Source of the DNA: Acidobacteriota bacterium
GTDB lineage: Bacteria > Acidobacteriota > Vicinamibacteria > Vicinamibacterales > UBA8438
Direction of reading: 5' to 3'
Assembly (NCBI GenBank): GCA_003533545.1
Contig: DQEK01000280.1
Location: forward strand, 11,244 to 18,192
Length of the DNA stretch: 6,949 nt
A program made the position numbers and the translations under genes. Numbering within the stretch: the first letter of the stretch is position 1; each line of letters starts with the position of its first letter. The notes under the pieces were generated by a model. That model ran no database searches. It saw only the letters and a program-made list of their open reading frames with translations, and was not told the DNA's origin. Shown in pieces: positions 6,739-6,949 of this stretch.

Positions 6739-6948
6739 GTGCGCGATCAGTTAAACCGGTTGGTCGACGAAATGGTAGCGAAGGGGATTCTGTACGAAGA
6801 TGCCCGCCAGGAATTCGAGCGCCGCTTCATCAGTCGAGCCCTAGCACGCTCTCAAGGCAAGGTCGGCCGGGCGGCAAAAATGCTCGGCATCCACCGAAAT
6901 ACCCTCAGCCGAAAAGTGTCCGAATATCGGCTAAAGCGCACCGGCTGA
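6739..6948 (+). CDS. Small Fis-type helix-turn-helix protein
   Basis: This is a complete 69-residue protein ending in TGA at 6946-6948, one base from the right edge. The C-terminal half is a Fis/HTH_8 fold: helix RRFISRALARSQG (28-40), HTH helix VGRAAKML (42-49), a GI turn, and recognition helix NTLSRKVSEYR (54-64) ending in basic KR. The same unit is found at the C-terminus of Fis and of NtrC-type activators; here it stands alone, with a charged N-terminal helix (about 3-30) that could mediate dimerisation. It lacks the AAA+ and receiver domains of NtrC proteins, and it is shorter than E. coli Fis (98 residues). DNA binding is inferred from the fold; targets are unknown. The strong GGAGG and the close position after purC point to co-transcription. 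Confidence 0.85.
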   Translation: MRDQLNRLVDEMVAKGILYEDARQEFERRFISRALARSQGKVGRAAKMLGIHRNTLSRKVSEYRLKRTG

Positions 6949-6949
6949 C

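Noticed and set aside
1..6949. CRISPR array, insertion sequence, tRNA or other mobile-element signal
   Set aside because: No repeated spaced units, long terminal inverted repeats, transposase or integrase motifs, or tRNA cloverleaf sequences were seen on reading both strands.

Overview
The window is a compact stretch of ordinary bacterial chromosome with moderately high GC and eight recognisable protein genes on both strands. I see no phage, transposon, CRISPR or toxin-antitoxin signal, and no rRNA or tRNA gene. The gene mix (single-domain formimidoyltransferase, long-type PurC followed by a tiny Fis-type HTH protein, UPF0104-type flippase beside nrdR, and pgpA coupled to cinA) fits a free-living Gram-negative-type bacterium. 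An acidobacterium such as the Vicinamibacteria is my best guess; this is inferred from gene content and was not tested.

Layout. Positions 1-2476 are read on the minus strand: an RDD-family membrane protein, then pgpA (phosphatidylglycerophosphatase A), then cinA. The pgpA stop and the cinA start share an ATGA. CinA runs off the left edge, so 327 codons are visible and roughly the last quarter is missing. Positions 2477-2914 form a long divergent gap with no convincing gene. A single-domain glutamate formimidoyltransferase follows on the plus strand, with its GTG start at 2915. It converges on a minus-strand pair in which a multi-span flippase-like protein is upstream and nrdR downstream, 69 bases apart. 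A second divergent gap (5503-5773) leads into purC on the plus strand. purC is followed 29 bases later by a complete 69-residue Fis-type helix-turn-helix gene with a strong ribosome binding site, ending at the right edge.

How the genes relate. They are mainly housekeeping functions: phospholipid synthesis (PgpA), NAD-metabolite repair (CinA), histidine/folate one-carbon metabolism (formimidoyltransferase), deoxynucleotide control (NrdR) and purine synthesis (PurC). Formimidoyl-tetrahydrofolate chemistry feeds the one-carbon pool that purine synthesis draws on, but the two genes are far apart here and no shared regulation is visible.

The more interesting points are small: the purC/Fis-like pair, a perfect 12-bp palindrome in front of purC, a formimidoyltransferase start with no Shine-Dalgarno but a -10-like box at the spacing expected for a leaderless transcript, and an RDD protein with a long, basic, Pro/Arg/Ser-rich N-terminus and an unclear start. 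I did not find evidence for a new multi-gene system.
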